From: Salegentibacter tibetensis
Lineage (GTDB): Bacteria; Bacteroidota; Bacteroidia; Flavobacteriales; Flavobacteriaceae
Direction of reading: 5' to 3'
NCBI RefSeq assembly: GCF_020164485.1
Contig: NZ_JAIQZA010000023.1
Span: 1 to 64,000, forward strand
Length of the DNA stretch: 64,000 nucleotides
Every line of letters starts with the position of its first letter. Position 1 is the first letter of the stretch. Below the pieces are notes generated by a model. That model saw only the letters and a program-made list of their open reading frames with translations. It ran no database searches and was not told the DNA's origin. Made by a program: the position numbers and the translations under genes. Positions 1-7,510 of the stretch are shown in pieces.

Positions 1-120
1 TCATCGCTAAATACTTGGGGACGCTACTAAAAAGTATGTCCTTCTCTTTCCTTTAGCTATACCTCCCAAAATCAGCCCAGGATCCTCAAAAGATGACCGC
101 TCGCGACAAGAAATTGCATA
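1..120. repeat. Direct repeat copy 1, partner of 2881-3000
   Basis: This 120-bp stretch reappears at 2881-3000 with scattered substitutions; shared landmarks are ATACTTGGGGACGCTAC, GTATGTCCTTCT and AGCCCAGGATC. Each copy runs straight into an attC-like palindrome (121-242 and 3001-3124), so the duplicated unit is about 240 bp and flanks the cassette-like block. No convincing ORF runs through both copies. The window edge cuts the left side. Confidence 0.85.
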
Positions 121-242
121 CAACGTCCCGTATAAAAACTGTGCCGCTGGCGAGCTTGATTGTCCGCAGGACAATCCGTTAAGTAAGCGAGCACGGAGGT
201 TCGATTTGAGACCGATTTAAGCATTGTTTTTATATAATGTTG
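121..242 (-). repeat. attC-like imperfect palindrome, copy 1
   Basis: The site opens with CAACGTCCCGTATAAAAAC and closes with GTTTTTATATAATGTTG; the reverse complement of the right arm matches the left arm except for extra unpaired bases, as in integron attC sites. An inner hairpin GATTGTCC/GGACAATC lies at the centre. It begins 11 bp beyond the stop codon of the minus-strand gene 253-717, where a cassette's attC would be. The outer trinucleotides CAAC/GTTG fit the attC cores, but the next bases do not match the canonical GTTRRRY well. Confidence 0.6.
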
Positions 243-252
243 GCAACTGGCT

Positions 253-717
253 TTATTTCAGGGTCTTTATCGATTTATTAAAAAGTTCTTTATCAGCTGG
301 AGAAACATTTAAATAACCAATAAACTCTTCACCTACCTTTATTTCTTTCCAAAAAAGACCATTGCCCTGTTGCCCGTAAACAACGGTATCTTTATTCTTA
401 TTCAAAAGATCAAATCCTTGCCAACCTATAGTCTCATAGTTCTTGAAATTTGGAGTTGCGATAGCATCATCATTAGTATAATAAATTATTGAAGAGTCCG
501 CATAAACAATCTTAAATCCGTGTCCGTGCCCTCCAAATTCCTGATATACTTTCTTTTCGTTTTCCTCAAGATCAGGTACTTGAATCGTGTAGGTTTTTCT
601 AACTCCAGTATCTTCAGGTTTAAAAATTATTCTTTCTTTTTCCAATCCGTTATTTAGGCTTACACAGCCAATAATGGTCAAAAAAATTGTTGCGAATATA
701 ATATGATGTCTTTTCAT
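253..717 (-). CDS. Hypothetical lipoprotein, cassette-like gene 1
   Basis: A 154-residue protein with a signal peptide whose lipobox (TIIGC, Cys18) predicts a lipid-anchored product. The mature part is rich in charged and aromatic residues and has no motif I recognise. The start codon lies 20 bp from attC-like copy 2 (737-859) and the stop 11 bp from copy 1 (121-242), so the gene fills the space between two repeats and has almost no room for its own promoter. That layout is what a promoterless integron cassette looks like. Function unknown. Confidence 0.75.
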   Translation of the reverse strand: MKRHHIIFATIFLTIIGCVSLNNGLEKERIIFKPEDTGVRKTYTIQVPDLEENEKKVYQEFGGHGHGFKIVYADSSIIYYTNDDAIATPNFKNYETIGWQGFDLLNKNKDTVVYGQQGNGLFWKEIKVGEEFIGYLNVSPADKELFNKSIKTLK

Positions 718-736
718 TTGTTTTTCAGCTTGTTGC

Positions 737-859
737 CAACGTCTCGTATAAAAACTGTGCGAGCTGGGGAGCGTGATTGTCCGCAGGACAATCCGCTGAG
801 CACGCGAGCACTATGTTTCGATTCAAGTTTGGTTTTAGCATTGTTTTTATATGTTGTTG
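737..859 (-). repeat. attC-like imperfect palindrome, copy 2
   Basis: Same architecture as copy 1: CAACGTCTCGTATAAAAAC on the left, GTTTTTATATGTTGTTG on the right, an inner hairpin GATTGTCC/GGACAATC, and outer GTGC/GCAC pairing. It ends 12 bp from the stop of the minus-strand gene 871-1515. It separates two single-gene units. Confidence 0.6.
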
Positions 860-870
860 TGCAACGTTTT

Positions 871-1515
871 TTATCTGTCTCCTTTTTTACTGTCGACTAT
901 TTCCCTCATTTCGTGGAATTGGAAAAAATTTGTGCTATCAAAGTCTTCAAGTTTTTTCCAATCTATCCAGCCAATTTTAGTCTCTGTATCAAATTCTCCT
1001 AATAAACCGTCGAATAATTGGTAGACCGCGTTTTTAGCTCTTGGACTGCCATCGTAATTCCGAATATATAATTCAACTCCTATCTTTTCACCTTCATCAG
1101 CATATTTGAAAAAGATGTCCGAGTAGCTGAGTGAAAAATCATCAAATTCTATTTTTAATTCGTCCCCAGGAATTCTTTGTCTAAAGGCTTTTATTTTCCA
1201 GTTCGTAATTTTAGGAGCAGATTCTACCAACTTGATAACATTAGGAAAAAATTCCTGCATTCCATCAGCAGAAATGGTCAGTTCTCGTATCCCTTTTTCG
1301 TTTAACGGACTAAATTCGAATGTCAGCTCTGGATGAACTTTATGAAGTTGTTTTAAGAGTTCGTCAAATAGTTTCTCCCTTTCTGTTATGTCATCCACAT
1401 CCCGATAATAACTTTGTTCATTTTTTTGAAACCATTCCCAAAATTTTTCTTCATTATTTTTACCCGAAAAAAAACTTATTACCATGAGAATTGAAATTAA
1501 AATTTTTGTAGTCAT
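871..1515 (-). CDS. Hypothetical secreted protein with FWEWF motif, cassette-like gene 2
   Basis: A 214-residue protein with a short hydrophobic N-terminus (residues 1-18) that looks like a signal peptide, followed by an FWEWFQKNE motif and a mixed alpha/beta body containing LTISADG and WKIKAFRQR. I have seen similar FWxWF-type hypothetical proteins in diverse bacteria but know no assigned function. The start lies 18 bp from attC-like copy 3 and the stop 12 bp from copy 2, so again one gene sits between two palindromes. Confidence 0.75.
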   Translation of the reverse strand: MTTKILISILMVISFFSGKNNEEKFWEWFQKNEQSYYRDVDDITEREKLFDELLKQLHKVHPELTFEFSPLNEKGIRELTISADGMQEFFPNVIKLVESAPKITNWKIKAFRQRIPGDELKIEFDDFSLSYSDIFFKYADEGEKIGVELYIRNYDGSPRAKNAVYQLFDGLLGEFDTETKIGWIDWKKLEDFDSTNFFQFHEMREIVDSKKGDR

Positions 1516-1532
1516 ATTTCCTTAATGTTGCA

Positions 1533-1655
1533 CAACGTCCCATATAAAAACTGTGCGCGGGCGGGCTTGATTTTCCGTTAGGAAAATCAGGCGCAGCAAG
1601 CAAGCACAGACTTTTGAATTGAGACAGGTTTTAGCATTGTTTTTATATTTTGTTG
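1533..1655 (-). repeat. attC-like imperfect palindrome, copy 3
   Basis: Left arm CAACGTCCCATATAAAAAC, right arm GTTTTTATATTTTGTTG. The inner hairpin reads GATTTTCC/GGAAAATC, whereas copies 1 and 2 read GATTGTCC/GGACAATC. The G-to-T change on one arm is matched by C-to-A on the other, a compensatory change that points to selection on a folded single strand. The CTGTGC/GCACAG outer stem is also kept. It lies 68 bp past the stop of the gene 1723-2328. Confidence 0.65.
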
Positions 1656-1722
1656 TAGCACGTTTTTGTACGTCCTTTAAAATCACTAATGGTCTTTAAC
1701 ATATTGGCTCCATCCTCAAAAT

Positions 1723-2328
1723 TCACCACCATTCCCAGTGAGATTTATGATTTGAAATAGTGATTTTTGTTTTCGCCCCTTGTTCAATACAAATTTCCTT
1801 ATTTGCTCGAATGTAGGAAGGTGAGAATTGAGAGAGTAAATTTTTCATTGGCTCGGAATAATCCTGGTGATCCCCAAGTAGATTATAGAAATTAAAATAA
1901 GGCTGCAAGTTTAATTCTAAAGTATCGTTAGGTTTGACACTAAACTCAGTTCTATCTATTGAACTTAAAAAATGGATGGTATCAGTTCTTGTAGTCTCAT
2001 TAATAATCCAGGAAAAATTCGACTTTACCTCCTCTTTGTCATTTAAAAAAATCTTCTTAGGCTCACTATCGTTGTTAATCGCCTTCAATTGTAAACTTAA
2101 TCTCAAATCAGTATGGCTTCGAACCAGAAAAGTATCTTGCACGGTATTCCAAACAGAAATTTCTTCTAAAACAAAATAAAGATTTTCTCTGTTACAGTCT
2201 TGGTCTCTAATATTTACCTGGTCCGATATGTCGATTTCTTCAATATAAGTCACATTTTTTCCACAACCGCAAAGAAAAAGCAGAAAGCCTACAAATAGTA
2301 TTCTATTAATGAATGAGTAATCCTCCAT
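1723..2328 (-). CDS. Hypothetical lipoprotein, cassette-like gene 3
   Basis: A 201-residue protein with an N-terminal hydrophobic segment ending in a lipobox (LCGC, Cys22), so probably an anchored lipoprotein. The mature region is a beta-rich sequence with several NDS/NDT turns; I recognise no family. Unlike the other two cassette-like genes it has about 200 bp of upstream DNA, which contains another inverted repeat (2379-2483) before the palindrome at 2526-2596. Confidence 0.7.
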   Translation of the reverse strand: MEDYSFINRILFVGFLLFLCGCGKNVTYIEEIDISDQVNIRDQDCNRENLYFVLEEISVWNTVQDTFLVRSHTDLRLSLQLKAINNDSEPKKIFLNDKEEVKSNFSWIINETTRTDTIHFLSSIDRTEFSVKPNDTLELNLQPYFNFYNLLGDHQDYSEPMKNLLSQFSPSYIRANKEICIEQGAKTKITISNHKSHWEWW

Positions 2329-2378
2329 ATTAAAAATCGAATTTAAGCATGATTAAAATATCGTAGTTCGAATTCTGA

Positions 2379-2483
2379 CTAACGTCAAAATTAATTATTA
2401 TTTGTTCCAATCCTTTTGGTGGTCGGCTCTAACCAACTTTTAAGGTCTTTTTTTATGAAAAAAATCCAGAAATTTGACGTTAG
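2379..2483. repeat. 105-bp inverted repeat, possible degenerate attC
   Basis: Perfect 11-bp arms CTAACGTCAAA (2379-2389) and TTTGACGTTAG (2473-2483) enclose an AT-rich spacer. The right end reads GTTAGCC, close to the classical attC core. Two explanations are open: a cassette recombination site of another subtype, or a miniature transposon-like palindrome. Confidence 0.45.
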
Positions 2484-2525
2484 CCTAAGAAATTAATGGA
2501 GTTTCTTCATGTGGGGAATGTGCTA

Positions 2526-2596
2526 CAACGTTATGTGTAAATGCTGTGGCCCCTTTTCAGGCTAATATTTTGGGCCATGGCATTTACATAGTGTTG
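2526..2596 (-). repeat. Short attC-like imperfect palindrome (71 bp)
   Basis: The left half CAACGTTATGTGTAAATG and the right half CATTTACATAGTGTTG pair when one is reversed, with bulged extra bases on one side, and GGCCC/GGGCC arms inside. Total length (71 bp), CAAC/GTTG ends and extrahelical bases all fit the folded attC model. It shares the CAACGT start and the outward GTTG end with the four longer sites but has a different interior. Confidence 0.6.
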
Positions 2597-3000
2597 TATG
2601 CTTTTTTGGTTATCTGCCTTAAGATAAGTAAAAAAGGGACTGTTGATTGGAGCGGCCAAAATTAAAAGTCATTTTTTGGGGTCCGTGCCCCGTTTCCATT
2701 GTGTTTTAGATCCCCATCTAAACATCTGTGGAATAAGGGGAGGGCTTTCCAATGGTTCGTATAGCTAAGGGAAAATTAAGGGATTTGACCTATAGACTCT
2801 TTCAGTCAGGTCAACTACCTTAACCGCAAGTATTTGTAACGTGATAACGTTTGGATAGTCGGAAAAGACTCTCCACGATCTCATCGCCACATACTTGGGG
2901 ACGCTACCAAAAGGTATGTCCTTCTTTCCCCTAGCTGTACACCTCTCAAAGTAAGCCCAGGATCCGCAAAAAAAGACCATTCGCTACAAGCAATTGCATA
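2597..3000. other. Gene-less unit between two attC-like sites, with repeat copy 2 (2881-3000)
   Basis: No convincing coding sequence is visible. A 71-codon minus-strand frame exists at 2765-2980, but it runs through the duplicated segment and shows no family features. The right 120 bp are the second copy of the repeat seen at 1-120. In integron terms this would be a non-coding or decayed cassette. Confidence 0.5.
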
Positions 3001-3124
3001 CAACGTCTCGTATAAAAACTGTGCTGCTTACAGGCAATGATTTCCCGTTAGAAAATCAGGCAAAACAAGTAAGCACAAAGTTTCGAGTTGAGACCAAATT
3101 AAGCATTGTTTTTATATTTTGTTG
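3001..3124 (-). repeat. attC-like imperfect palindrome, copy 4
   Basis: Left arm CAACGTCTCGTATAAAAAC, right arm GTTTTTATATTTTGTTG. The inner hairpin is GATTTCCCGTTAGAAAATC, less perfectly paired than in copies 1-3. It is preceded by GCATA exactly as in copy 1. The adjacent 3125-3348 segment carries no recognisable gene. Confidence 0.6.
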
Positions 3125-3348
3125 TGAAAAGTGTTTATTCCCGCTACTTATATTTTTTTGAGTGTTGCTTGCGAAACGCCACCCCGGTAGGGGGAATTCC
3201 GCGTACCGCTTCCGCCCTGCTCCGCTCTGATTGGAAAGCTTTTTGCGCAATGATTGCGAACTGCTTGGAAGTCCGCTTTTAGATTTTTTTGAGGGATTTC
3301 CTTTTAAAAATCAATCTCATCTTTAAAAGATCGACCCCACATTTTTCA

Positions 3349-3390
3349 CAACGTACGTATAAATGCAGTATTACATTTATATCTATTATG
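3349..3390. repeat. Terminal CAACGTACG hairpin next to the recombinase gene
   Basis: CAACGTACGTATAAATG is followed by CATTTATATCTATTATG; TATAAATG and CATTTATA pair perfectly around an 8-nt loop. The CAACGT start matches the five attC-like sites, but the GTTG end is absent. It lies 13 bp from the 3' end of the recombinase gene 3403-4527, so it could be a primary insertion site, a degenerate attC, or a terminator-like hairpin. Confidence 0.4.
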
Positions 3391-3402
3391 TCTTTACTCC
3401 AG

Positions 3403-4527
3403 CTAATCTAGCGGATTTTTGATCTTTAAAAAAATATTAGTGGCCACGTGAGTGTAAATTTCGGTAGTCTTGGTGCTTCTATGCCCCAGGAGTACCTGAA
3501 TATACCGTAAATCGGTTCCACTCTCTAACAAGTGGGTTGCAAATGAATGCCGTAACATATGTGGTGTAACTCTCTTTTTAATATTTGCTTTTTTTGCGGC
3601 ATTTTTTACTATACAGGAAACACTTTCGCCACTATAAGATTTCCTGCCGGGTCCTTCAAATAAAAATTTCGTTGGCCGCCATTCCAGGAAATATTTTCGT
3701 AGATCCCTAAGGAGTTTTTCACTTAGAATAGTAAACCTATCCTTATTTCCTTTTCCAGCACTTACTTTAATGACCATCCTTTTGCTATCAATATCTTCCA
3801 GCTTTAAGTTTAAGAGCTCCTTTCTTCTTAAACCGGCTGAATAAAGCAGGCCTACTATACACCGGTGTTTAATATTATTGGTATTCTCAATAATAGCCAT
3901 TATTTCTTCTTTTGCCAGTACCTTGGGAAGTTTCTCAATTGGTCTTGGACGTTCTATGGCATAAAACCTATTGGGCATTTCCAGTACTACCTCATAATAG
4001 AATTTAATAGCATTGATAGCCTGGTTTATATAAGAATGCGAGAAATCGTCCCGTATCAATTTCTGAAGGTACATTCTTATATCTTCTTCATTTAGGTCCT
4101 GTATTTCTCGATCATTATAATGGTTGATAAAAGTTTCAAAGCAAGAAACGTAGGTTCTTATGGTACTATTGGCGTATCGCTTTAATTCTAACTTCCTTAG
4201 GTAGCTTTTAGGGCAGTATCGCCGGCCACTTAATTTTTCCCTATTTTCCAACTGCTGCACCTCAACGGGGTTTTCCTGGCGGCCGAAACTAGCCCTGGAA
4301 TAGAAATGATTACAATTTATCCAGGCCACTCCACGGAAGGTCCTAAAAATAAGCTCCAGGTTTTTTGGTGTGTTTGAAATATAATTCATTCGAAATTTCT
4401 CACTCCATTTTATATCGGGTAAGTCATTTACCATCGCTTGCACTACTTTATCCGTAAAGAATTTTAATCCAATACACTTCTCCTTTTCAATGATTAAATT
4501 CTTTAATGTAATGTATTTCCTGTCCAT
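3403..4527 (-). CDS. Tyrosine recombinase, XerC/XerD-like
   Basis: A 374-residue site-specific recombinase. An N-terminal SAM-like core-binding region (about 105-195) precedes the catalytic domain, where all expected residues are visible: Arg234 in AGLRRKE, Lys259, His323-x-x-Arg326 (HMLR), His349 (LGHR) and nucleophile Tyr358 (YTHV). It ends in IKNPLD, reminiscent of integron-integrase tails, but the ~35-residue insertion that marks IntI between the Lys and HxxR boxes is missing. The first ~100 residues are an extra N-terminal part of unclear role. It is transcribed towards the cassette-like array on the same strand, as in 'reverse' integrons; whether it acts on those sites is inference. Confidence 0.9.
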   Translation of the reverse strand: MDRKYITLKNLIIEKEKCIGLKFFTDKVVQAMVNDLPDIKWSEKFRMNYISNTPKNLELIFRTFRGVAWINCNHFYSRASFGRQENPVEVQQLENREKLSGRRYCPKSYLRKLELKRYANSTIRTYVSCFETFINHYNDREIQDLNEEDIRMYLQKLIRDDFSHSYINQAINAIKFYYEVVLEMPNRFYAIERPRPIEKLPKVLAKEEIMAIIENTNNIKHRCIVGLLYSAGLRRKELLNLKLEDIDSKRMVIKVSAGKGNKDRFTILSEKLLRDLRKYFLEWRPTKFLFEGPGRKSYSGESVSCIVKNAAKKANIKKRVTPHMLRHSFATHLLESGTDLRYIQVLLGHRSTKTTEIYTHVATNIFLKIKNPLD

Positions 4528-4622
4528 ACGGTCTGGTCATTTATTATATATAAATGTAAACAGACTAAAACCCTAAAACGTTTATTATCCGTATATTATA
4601 CGACTAAAACGGCTTTATAGTT

Positions 4623-5015
4623 ATGGAGATTAAAAAATATTGCCTGGCCTGTAATAAAGAATTAGAAGGTAGACCAGATAAAAAATTCTGTGACCCCTAT
4701 TGTAAAAGTGCCTGGCATTACAAAAAAACCAAAGAAGGAGCTTCCGGATTTTATGCAAAAGTAGATCGCCAGTTAAAAGCCAATAGAAGAATTCTAAAAA
4801 GCTTTAATAAAGCGGGAAAAGCAACGGTTAGGGCTGCAATACTAATAGAACAGGGTTTCGATCCCAACTTTTTTACGCATTTTTGGAAAAATAAAAATGG
4901 CGATGTATATCTCTTCATCTATGAATTCGGTTTCCTAAGTAGAATTGAAAACGGAAGAAAAAAATATATTCTTGTTACCTGGCAGGCTTATATGGAAAAA
5001 AGCAAAATTCCATAA
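4623..5015 (+). CDS. Small zinc-ribbon hypothetical protein
   Basis: A 130-residue protein with an N-terminal CxxC (CLAC, Cys8/Cys11) and a second Cys pair in FCDPYC, consistent with one zinc-binding ribbon, followed by a KSAWHYKK basic stretch. The remainder is a compact alpha/beta region with no recognised family. It is divergent from the recombinase gene, with about 95 bp between the starts. Nucleic-acid binding is plausible from the ribbon and basic residues but not shown. Confidence 0.75.
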   Translation: MEIKKYCLACNKELEGRPDKKFCDPYCKSAWHYKKTKEGASGFYAKVDRQLKANRRILKSFNKAGKATVRAAILIEQGFDPNFFTHFWKNKNGDVYLFIYEFGFLSRIENGRKKYILVTWQAYMEKSKIP

Positions 5016-5958
5016 ACCGATCTAATACGACTGAGTGTTCTCAAAATATTTATTTAAACCTATTCTCCAATTTTCACTCGAAAAAAAAGAAAAACATGGC
5101 TTCGCCGCCGTCAATCACATTGATGCTCTTTAAATCAGCAATGAGTTGTCTATTTTCATACTCCCTCGTAAAATTGCTATAAAAATTCTACCGGGCTTAT
5201 TTTTATTTTTCCTGGAAAATTTCCAAAAAAAATTGAAATCATGACGCTTAAAAAGAGTCCGATTTAGGTTTCAGTAAAAAATGCTTTTAATTGTAATAGT
5301 GTAGGGACTCCAAATTTAAAAATTATCAGGCCTCCGGTTTAAATGTTCGCTTATAGTTATTAACAATATATTAAGAAGAAAAATAAGAATTAGATAAAAT
5401 TGTGCAATCTACTACCCCATTCAGCACTTTTGCCTTTTGTACCTCCAGGCTTTAGAGCTTCATTCTACAACAACCGGACACAAGCGAAAAACCGCCACCT
5501 CCCATTCCACTTTTTCCGCACAAATAGCGGAAACGCTTCACTCCCGGTTATGGTTTTCCACTTAAGTCCTATAAAGGATTTCATAATTAATTTAATTCTG
5601 CTTCCTGCTCCTTCCCTACTCTTCCATTTCCCTATTTGAAGTATTCCCAGCCTTCACTGCCACAACCTTTTTCTGTAATGCAAAATACTGCATAAAGCCG
5701 GTCCCTGCTCCCTATTTATAAGTCCTCCCTAATTCTAAATCTTGAAAGTATATCAGCTTCAAAAAGGAGTAATAGGGAAAAATTAGAAGGTTTTAAAACG
5801 GATTATAAACTTCATGATCGTAATTCATTTTATAGAATTCTCAATTATTCTTCCAATTCTCTATCGTCAATTTCAAAGATTTTCTTTTTCAATCTTAAAA
5901 AACAGGATTCATTTTTTATCCATCAAAAGCGCTATTAAATTCAATTTAATAGTTGAAA

Positions 5959-5981
5959 TTTTTGTCCCTGTGGGACGAAAA
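5959..5981. repeat. Hairpin TTTTTGTCCC/GGGACGAAAA
   Basis: Ten-base arms with one mismatch around a 3-nt loop. It lies 180 bp upstream of the mobilization-protein gene and is followed by GAGGGTAACCCGC. Position and shape suit a relaxosome or oriT element, but no nic site can be identified by eye. Confidence 0.3.
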
Positions 5982-6089
5982 GGTAAAGCAAGAGGGTAAC
6001 CCGCAAAGCGATGTTACAGATACCTTTTCTATTTTATTTATTTGATTATCAGTAATTTGAAAATAACAGAAATATTTTAAAATTATGGA

Positions 6090-6142
6090 TTTACTGGTTT
6101 TGGGCTCGAAACCCCAATAAAATGGTTGAAAAAACCAGTAAA
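6090..6142. promoter_or_regulatory. Nested inverted repeat upstream of the mobilization gene
   Basis: Perfect 12-bp arms TTTACTGGTTTT (6090-6101) and AAAACCAGTAAA (6131-6142), with a nested GGG/CCC hairpin between them. The right arm ends 18 bp before the ATG at 6161. This could be an operator bound by the downstream protein (autoregulation), or part of oriT. Confidence 0.45.
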
Positions 6143-6160
6143 CCTTAAAAATTGTGAATT

Positions 6161-6517
6161 ATGAAAGAGGTTAAGAACATCACCATCGAAAAGAAAACGG
6201 CTGAACGCTTTCAGCAATTTTCCAGAACACATTACAAAACACATTCGGAGGCATTAGCCGGGATGCTGGATTTTTTCTTCTACAATGAGATTTCCCCAAA
6301 AGAAAACTTCGGGCCCACCGGAAGACGGATTGAAAATATTTTAAAGAAAAGAATCAATGCAGTGATCGCCATAACGAAGAATATGGAGAAGAATAAAGTA
6401 AACCCCACTTTAGCCATTTTGGAAGCTTTGATGGAAGCTGCAGATCCAAAAAATAACTACTCCAATAGAAAAAGAGATTACGAGCAGGATGACACCCATC
6501 CTGATTTTTATAAATAA
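6161..6517 (+). CDS. BfmA/BtgA-family mobilization protein
   Basis: A 118-residue protein opening with KNITIEKKTAERFQQFSR, a ribbon-helix-helix-like DNA-binding start typical of BfmA/BtgA accessory proteins of Bacteroides mobilizable elements. A basic helical middle (ENILKKRINAVIAITKNMEKNK) follows, then an acidic tail. In known elements this protein helps the relaxase at oriT. Here no relaxase gene follows: the next 700 bp are non-coding. The start is the first ATG, 18 bp after the inverted repeat arm. Confidence 0.75.
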   Translation: MKEVKNITIEKKTAERFQQFSRTHYKTHSEALAGMLDFFFYNEISPKENFGPTGRRIENILKKRINAVIAITKNMEKNKVNPTLAILEALMEAADPKNNYSNRKRDYEQDDTHPDFYK

Positions 6518-7214
6518 TTATCCGGTTAAAACTTCAGTTTTTTTATTCCGGTCCTCTCTATCCCAATGCCTTCCCTTTTGCTGCGAAAGCAACAAGCTTT
6601 GAAATTAACCGGAGCGCATAAACCGGCAGGCTATTTATAGCTCCTCTATAATTTCAAAGCTTGAAGATACAGTGGCATCAAAAAGGAATGCGAAGGCGCT
6701 GAAAGAAGTAAATGAAATGAAGGATCAAAAATCTTCATTCTTCGCTACTTTTTGCTCCTTTTTGACGTTAAAAAGGAAAATGCTCCAGATGAAAAAAGTA
6801 AATGCCTGAAATAGCCTTAATTAAAAATGTTGCTTTTTGATGCTATTTAAAATGTTAGCGTGTAATTTTTAATTTTAGAACTATCAAATTCACACAAATA
6901 GCATCAAAATTAATGTTACTAAAAAAACCACTCTCAACTACTTTATAATCAATTTATTACTTATTTTTAAAGAGATGAATTACAGTAGTTTTTAAAGTGC
7001 TTAAATGTCCATTTTTGTTTGACTTCGCAGACATAAGCATATAAATAATAAAAACCTTTTTGGGTTTCTTGCCTGGTAAACCACTTGTTGGTTAAGCTAA
7101 GCTTGTACGAGATTTTTGCCCCTGGAGCAATTTTCTGAAAAAAAGCTGCCAGAAGGTGAAAAATTAAGTAATGGTGATTTTAAAAATAACAATAGATAAT
7201 AAACTAATACAATT
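6518..7214. other. Intergenic region downstream of the mobilization gene
   Basis: About 700 bp with no gene. It contains the second, divergent copy (6625-6710) of a segment found at 5690-5790, and AT-rich DNA leading to the helix-turn-helix gene. A relaxase would be expected here in an intact mobilizable element and none is present. Confidence 0.6.
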
Positions 7215-7505
7215 ATGAAAGAAAGCACCCATCCATTTATGGTCAGTATGCATTCCCTGGAAGCTAAGATTGAACAGCTCACCAGGGAATTCAGGATCAG
7301 GCAGATCAAGGATCCCTGTCTCATCCTTCTGGATAATGCTGATTTTATCCAGCTATTTAAAATAAGTGCGAAAACAGCTCAAAACTGGCGGGAAGAAGGG
7401 CTGATTGAATATGCACAGGTGAAAGGAAAGATCTACTACAGCCTCAAGGATATCCAGTCGTTTATAAATCGTCACCGAAAAAACAGGAAATATGCTAAAC
7501 CTTAA
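7215..7505 (+). CDS. Helix-turn-helix protein, excisionase/AlpA-like
   Basis: A 96-residue protein. An N-terminal coiled segment (MHSLEAKIEQLTREFR) is followed by a MerR-type winged helix with the pattern LFKISAKTAQNWREEGLIEYAQVKGKIYYSLKDI split over residues 50-86. This arrangement is typical of the small HTH proteins carried next to tyrosine integrases in Bacteroidota elements, where they act as excisionases or regulators. It ends 5 bp before the next gene, so the two are probably co-transcribed. Confidence 0.8.
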   Translation: MKESTHPFMVSMHSLEAKIEQLTREFRIRQIKDPCLILLDNADFIQLFKISAKTAQNWREEGLIEYAQVKGKIYYSLKDIQSFINRHRKNRKYAKP

Positions 7506-7510
7506 GTAAG

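Larger units (their letters stand above)
5016..6160. other. Long AT-rich intergenic region of the island
   Basis: No credible gene in either strand; the longest frame (5400-5639) has low-complexity composition and no motif. A segment near 5690-5790 (CATAAAGCCGG, TATTTATA, CTTGAAAGTATA, GCTTCAAAAAGGA) recurs in divergent form at 6625-6710 (CATAAACCGG, TATTTATA, CTTGAAGATACA, GCATCAAAAAGGA). The right end holds the palindromes at 5959 and 6090. Probably mobile-element control DNA. Confidence 0.6.

Noticed and set aside
703-1002. Plus-strand 99-codon frame
   Set aside because: It runs through attC-like copy 2 and the 3' end of the opposite-strand gene; shadow.
2765-2980. 71-codon minus-strand frame between attC-like sites
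   Set aside because: It overlaps the duplicated segment, and the other copy at 1-120 does not keep the frame open.
121-3124. CRISPR array
   Set aside because: Repeats are ~122 bp palindromes separated by genes, not short repeats with equal spacers, and no cas genes are present.
3056-3250. 64-codon minus-strand frame
   Set aside because: It starts inside the palindrome and has no features of a real protein.
5400-5639. 79-codon plus-strand frame in the island
   Set aside because: Composition is Pro/Leu/Phe-rich with no motif, in AT-rich non-coding DNA; likely chance.
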